Below, piece after piece: positions 12,480 to 16,473 of a stretch of DNA of 16,473 bases. Where the stretch lies: contig HF990599.1 in assembly GCA_000432135.1 (NCBI GenBank), forward strand, positions 1-16,473. The letters are read 5' to 3'. Source of the DNA: Firmicutes bacterium CAG:124. GTDB taxonomy: Bacteria > Bacillota > Clostridia > Oscillospirales > Oscillospiraceae. The notes below the pieces were generated by a model. That model ran no database searches. It saw nothing but the letters and a program-made list of their open reading frames with translations, and was not told the DNA's origin. How positions within the stretch are numbered: the first letter of the stretch is position 1; every line of letters begins with the position of its first letter. The position numbers were made by a program, and so were the translations under genes.

Positions 12480-15400
12480 ATGTCCAAACTGACAGACATT
12501 AAATATCGGATAGATCAAATGGATGGCGGGGAGTTTCAAAATCTGTGTGATGAATACCTTACCTGCCGGGGCTATAGAGCGCAATATCCATTTGGTATGA
12601 AAACCGGTACCAATAAGACAGCAAAGGGAAATCCAGACACCTATTTTATAGGCGAAGATGGTAGGTATATCTTTGCTATGTACACAACGCAAGATGGTGA
12701 TTTTGTAAATAAAGCAATAGCAGATCTGGAAAAGTGCTTTGATGCCAGTAAAACGGGACTAGAGCCGGAAAAGCTTGAGGAAATTGTGTATTGTCATACA
12801 TACGGAAGATTGTCGGCAGGCGAAGCTCAACTGCTGCGTCAATATTGCGAAGACCGCAATACACGGCTTACCTTAATTGGAACAGACGAAATAGCCAGCG
12901 ATCTGTATAAAAAGTATCCACGATTAGCAGCAGATTTCTTGGGTATCAGCGTAGACACAGGGCAGATTTTATCAACCTCTGAGTTTGTACGGTTATGTGA
13001 TGCAAATGTTATGTCAGCGCCATTATACACTGAGTTTTTATTCCGCGAAGAAGAACTGAAATCTGCCAAGGAAAAACTTTGTCAAAGCAACGTGCTGGTT
13101 CTCACGGGTCCTGCCGGAGTTGGAAAGACAAGGTTGGCTCTTGAGGTGTGTAAAGAGCTTTCTGAAGAAACGGGAATGGCGGTTCTATGCGTCAAGAATA
13201 ATGGCGTGGAGATTTATGACGACTTAATTGCTGCGATTGAACCAGATAGAGAATATTTGGTATTTGTGGACGATGCAAATGAATTGACAGAATTGAATCT
13301 TGTTCTGTCGTTTCTTCCGGGCGGCGCATTTGGACACCGCTGCATTAAAAAGCTAGTCCTTACTGTGAGAGATTATGCAAAACAGCGAGTGATCCAACAA
13401 ATACTTGATGTAGCACGGCCGGAAATATTGAAAATAGGATTGCTGAAAGATGGACAGATCAAACAGCTTGTAGAGAAAAACTATGGCATTATAAACTACA
13501 GATTCTTAGATCGCATTGCTCTGATTGCGGAAGGTAATGCAAGGCTGGCTATGCTCGCGGGTAAAGTAGCCGCAGAGCATGATTGCTTGGATGCAATTCG
13601 GGACGCAACGGAACTATATGAGCATTATTATGAAAAACAGTTGAAAAGTCTTGCAGCCGGTGAGACTTGGATTATATCAGCTGGAATTATGGCATTTGTT
13701 CATGTCCTTCGATTAGATACCTTGGAACGGATGCAAGCTGTTTTTCAATTCTCTAATTTGACAAGGGAACAGTTTATCGCAGATGTACATCAACTCAATC
13801 AACTGGAGTTAGCAGATCTGTGTCACGATACCGCTGTCAGAATGTCTGATCAGTGTTTTAGTAATTACCTGCTTAAATATATTTTTGTAGACACTAAAAA
13901 AATTTCCCTGAGTCAAATGATTGAAGTATGCTTCTTCATCAACAAGGAAAAAACAATTGAAGCGTGCAATACGCTGTTGAACCTTTTTGCGGAGAAAACA
14001 GTACAGGAATATATCAAAGAGCAAATTGAAGCAGTATGGGATAGGCTGCGCCCTGAAGCAGACAGGTTTATCCCATTTTTCAGAGCATTCTTTCCTATAC
14101 GACCGACAAATACGCTCACAATATTAAATGACTTGATTTGCGAGACAGAACAGCACGACGTTGATGTACGTTCTATCCCGTTTTCAAAAACAAAGAGCCA
14201 CGACAATATAAATGACTTCATTATTGAAATTTTAGGTGGATTTGCTGGGCAGGAACAATTACAAACAGCAGTCGAATTATTATTGCTTTATTACAGCAAA
14301 CGCCCAGAGTTATTTGGACAGGTATACAGTGCCTTTATTACCAAATTGGGTGCAAACGCAGCTTCAAAAAGCGACAATTACTATACACAAAGAACGGTGG
14401 TAGATTGTCTTTGCAATGCACTGGAGGAAAATGCAACAGAAGCAACGCAGTTGCTGTTTGTGCGCGTTGCTGAACAGTTTCTGAAGCTGCGATTCTCAGG
14501 GGTCGAGGGTGGGCGGCAGAATACCTTTTCTTACTATACGGCCGCTTTGGACAACCGCGAGTCTGTGCTGACATATCGAAAGCTTCTCTGGGAGCATCTT
14601 TCCTCCCTCTATGAGAACGGATGCTGCCGGGAAGAAATTGAAAGTCTTCTTTATGAGTATGGTAAAGATTGTTATAATGATGAAGACAACGCAATCGTTT
14701 TGAAAGAAATGGATGCCGTCGTATCAATCCTAGCGTTTTTTCAACCGGAAAAACTGCACCATTGCATAATAGCAGAAAACATCAAAAAGATTGCAGAACA
14801 TGTGAAATATGACTATGGAGATCGGCTTATACCATTTTTAGAGTCAAGAAAGCTCATACTCTTTAATAAGCTCTATGCAAATCGAAGCGTACACCCAGAC
14901 ATGGATTATACTGCATACAGGTCTTGGCGCACGGAGCAAATTCAAAAACTTGTTGCAGAATTTGATCTTGATAGCTATCTATTTGTATTCCAGCTTTGTA
15001 AAGAAGCAATGCTGCTGCCGGAATACAGGCAATCGAGTCTTGCATCCGGGATAGAAATTGCAATCAACGGATGCTTTGAACGCAAAGAGCTTTATGTGTC
15101 TGTTGTAATTGAATACTTGAAGGAAGATACCCCCTGTGATATTGATGCAGACAGCATTTTTACGAATCTTTTCTGCATTATGCCAGCAACATCCGTTAAG
15201 AAACTCATCGACGATCACAGCTTTTCACAAAAGAACGCTTGGCTCTGGAATTTTTACACGCAGTTACCGGACGAGCAGGTATCTCTGGACTGGTTTGAAG
15301 ACTTCTTAGCATATTTGGAGCTTGCACCGAAAAAACTCCGCAGCAAATATGAACGTCCTTTGAATAAAATTGTGAAATACGAGGGTGTGGATAAAGATGC

Positions 15401-16247
15401 TGTTATAAAAGCAAGCATGGTCATCGCTGCGCATTATAATGATGCTCCAGATGTTTTTGGCTTGTATTTTTCTTTTATACTGAACCCGTATTATGAAAAG
15501 GCAAGCACAGTAATAGATAGGTACAAAGATAACCTTGCGTTACTGGAAGATATTTATCTGAAATACCTTGATCTGCACGGTGACGAAGATCAAGATGGCG
15601 AGTTCCTTGCTGAGCTTTTCTGTAGGGATCCTGATTTTTTGTACTGTTATCTGGATAAAGCACTTGACCATATGGGAACGTCTTTCTATGCGCATAATTC
15701 TTGGGCAAGTCGGCTGCATTTTGTCTGGGACAATGAGACTTTTCAATCGTATCCAGAATTGATTTCAGACTACCTTTTTGAAAAAACAGGTGAAGAAGAA
15801 TGGAGGTACAGTGCAATTATCAGCCAATTGCTTCTTTGCAAAAATGAAGACAGTGATATCGTTGCGAAACGGCAGAATGCTTGGATTCTTCATACAATTG
15901 AAATGCACGCTGCGGAGCCGACGAGAATGCACTATCTTTTTGGCGCAATCAGTGAAAGCAGTGAAAGCAGTGCTGATCGGCGCAGGATAGCACTGGAGAA
16001 ATTTTTGAAGCTGAATGATGACTATGCTCTGTTTGAAAAGTTGCCGTTAGAATCCCCAAGTATAGGCGGTATCGGAAGTATGATTCCCTACATACAAGCC
16101 AGAATCGACTATTTCTTATCTTTGAAGCCACTACTCACTGGTGTGAAATTTTTGAAACATAGGCAGAGAATAGAACAAAGGATTGCATATTGGACAAAGC
16201 AAATAAAGGATGAGGAAATACAGGAGTTGTTAGATAACCTTGGATAA
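12480..16247 (+). CDS. STAND-type NTPase with N-terminal Mrr-like domain (Avs-like defence candidate)
   Basis: A 1255-aa protein in three parts. Residues 1-160 look like a Mrr/PD-(D/E)xK restriction-endonuclease-like fold: MDGGEFQNLCDEYL with Glu18, GNPDTYF with Asp53, then IFAMYTTQ at 64-71, where Met67 takes the place where an acidic residue is expected. Residues 180-420 are the P-loop NTPase: FLFREEEL, Walker A TGPAGVGKT (209-217), Walker B YLVFVDDANEL (259-269) and LVLTVRDYA (292-300, a STAND-type sensor). This part resembles the novel-STAND (nSTAND3-like) NTPases. Residues from about 430 to the end are helical repeats without clear motifs, a likely sensor of phage proteins. Effector-NTPase-sensor order matches Avs systems. 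Its own promoter precedes it. The NTPase call is firm; the nuclease activity is doubtful. Confidence 0.88.
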   Translation: MSKLTDIKYRIDQMDGGEFQNLCDEYLTCRGYRAQYPFGMKTGTNKTAKGNPDTYFIGEDGRYIFAMYTTQDGDFVNKAIADLEKCFDASKTGLEPEKLEEIVYCHTYGRLSAGEAQLLRQYCEDRNTRLTLIGTDEIASDLYKKYPRLAADFLGISVDTGQILSTSEFVRLCDANVMSAPLYTEFLFREEELKSAKEKLCQSNVLVLTGPAGVGKTRLALEVCKELSEETGMAVLCVKNNGVEIYDDLIAAIEPDREYLVFVDDANELTELNLVLSFLPGGAFGHRCIKKLVLTVRDYAKQRVIQQILDVARPEILKIGLLKDGQIKQLVEKNYGIINYRFLDRIALIAEGNARLAMLAGKVAAEHDCLDAIRDATELYEHYYEKQLKSLAAGETWIISAGIMAFVHVLRLDTLERMQAVFQFSNLTREQFIADVHQLNQLELADLCHDTAVRMSDQCFSNYLLKYIFVDTKKISLSQMIEVCFFINKEKTIEACNTLLNLFAEKTVQEYIKEQIEAVWDRLRPEADRFIPFFRAFFPIRPTNTLTILNDLICETEQHDVDVRSIPFSKTKSHDNINDFIIEILGGFAGQEQLQTAVELLLLYYSKRPELFGQVYSAFITKLGANAASKSDNYYTQRTVVDCLCNALEENATEATQLLFVRVAEQFLKLRFSGVEGGRQNTFSYYTAALDNRESVLTYRKLLWEHLSSLYENGCCREEIESLLYEYGKDCYNDEDNAIVLKEMDAVVSILAFFQPEKLHHCIIAENIKKIAEHVKYDYGDRLIPFLESRKLILFNKLYANRSVHPDMDYTAYRSWRTEQIQKLVAEFDLDSYLFVFQLCKEAMLLPEYRQSSLASGIEIAINGCFERKELYVSVVIEYLKEDTPCDIDADSIFTNLFCIMPATSVKKLIDDHSFSQKNAWLWNFYTQLPDEQVSLDWFEDFLAYLELAPKKLRSKYERPLNKIVKYEGVDKDAVIKASMVIAAHYNDAPDVFGLYFSFILNPYYEKASTVIDRYKDNLALLEDIYLKYLDLHGDEDQDGEFLAELFCRDPDFLYCYLDKALDHMGTSFYAHNSWASRLHFVWDNETFQSYPELISDYLFEKTGEEEWRYSAIISQLLLCKNEDSDIVAKRQNAWILHTIEMHAAEPTRMHYLFGAISESSESSADRRRIALEKFLKLNDDYALFEKLPLESPSIGGIGSMIPYIQARIDYFLSLKPLLTGVKFLKHRQRIEQRIAYWTKQIKDEEIQELLDNLG

Positions 16248-16296
16248 TGATTGCGCCATCTGAAATTCTGCAGGCTCAATATGTGCTTGCTTTCCC

Positions 16297-16407
16297 TGAC
16301 CCCATTTTGACCCCAACGTAATTGCGTCTGTTTGGGCATGTTCAGGATGGTGCGAACAATTGCGGATAAATAGTGTCCTAATTTAGTTGAATTAGGCATG
16401 TTCAGGA
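16297..16407. repeat. Direct repeats at the right end: recombinase arm-type sites
   Basis: GGCATGTTCAGGA occurs twice exactly 60 bp apart (16335-16347 and 16395-16407), and each copy is followed by a similar GCGAAC/ACGAAT...TTGCGG run. TGACCCCA occurs twice 11 bp apart (16297-16304 and 16308-16315). Between the long repeats lies an inverted repeat, CCTAATT/AATTAGG (16377-16383, 16390-16396). Such sets next to attR are typical integrase and excisionase binding sites. Spacings in helical turns support protein binding; the factor is inferred. Confidence 0.55.
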
Positions 16408-16439
16408 ACGAATTTTGCGGCTCTGATTATTGTTGATCC

Positions 16440-16473
16440 CTCATAACCCGGAGGTCGGGGGTTCAAATCCCTC
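16440..16473 (+). other. attR: 3' fragment of an initiator tRNA-fMet gene (CAT)
   Basis: From about 16440 the sequence reads as the anticodon loop CTCATAA, the stem arm CCCGG, the variable loop and a T-arm around GGTTCAAATCC, and continues past the window. The CCC run in the anticodon stem fits initiator tRNA. The five bases before the loop (GATCC) cannot pair with CCCGG, and no D-arm or acceptor 5' strand precedes it, so this is only the 3' part. The crossover therefore lies in or near the anticodon loop. The element's integrase lies at the opposite end of the window, converging on the expected intact copy. Confidence 0.75.

Noticed and set aside
16380..16473. Complete tRNA gene at the right edge
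   Set aside because: No acceptor 5' strand or D-arm precedes the anticodon loop, and the preceding bases cannot form the anticodon stem, so only a 3' part is present.
1..16473. CRISPR array, rRNA, insertion sequence ends or type IV secretion genes
   Set aside because: I looked for regular repeat-spacer units, transposase motifs, and VirB4/VirD4-type ATPases and saw none in the window.

Overview
The window reads as most of one integrative and mobilizable element of about 17 kb from a gut-type Firmicute (Clostridia, probably Oscillospiraceae or a relative). This host guess rests on strong AGGAGG-type ribosome binding sites, moderate GC in the left and middle parts, and the gene types; it is an inference. 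The element appears to be integrated in an initiator tRNA-fMet gene. A tyrosine integrase (716 to beyond base 1, minus strand) runs off the left edge. The right edge (from about 16440) carries only the 3' part of a CAT-anticodon tRNA, starting in the anticodon loop, which is the usual attR signature. The matching intact tRNA and attL should lie just left of the window.

Layout: (1) integrase; (2) a two-hairpin oriT candidate (866-918) with a MobC-like accessory protein and a very small HxHxxxN relaxase; no type IV secretion genes are present, so transfer would need a helper element; (3) on the minus strand, an amidoligase with three zinc-ribbon-like modules overlapping by one base (TAATG) with a class II glutamine amidotransferase, then repeats that look like a resolvase res site, a serine resolvase, and two translationally coupled mini-genes of 25 and 31 codons; (4) on the plus strand, a small HTH/Cys protein overlapping an excisionase-type HTH protein; (5) an XRE repressor facing a four-gene operon (5825-10130): a 747-aa membrane protein of unknown function, a 77-aa lipoprotein with 14 cysteines in its mature part, a divergent Lgt-type diacylglyceryl transferase homologue, and a 338-aa lipoprotein-like protein with an unusual LLRC lipobox; (6) a defence-type cargo zone of lower GC: a DEAH-box helicase and a 1255-aa STAND-type NTPase with a Mrr-like N-terminal domain, each behind its own promoter; (7) the right end, with direct repeats that look like recombinase arm sites.

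The modules cover movement (integrase, excisionase-like protein, oriT, MobC, relaxase, resolvase), a predicted amide-bond-forming pair, a regulated surface-lipoprotein cassette, and likely anti-phage cargo. The two best candidates for something undescribed are the repressor-controlled lipoprotein cassette with its own Lgt variant, and the mini-gene chain behind the resolvase. Everything here was read by eye. Family names come from motif recognition, not from database searches.
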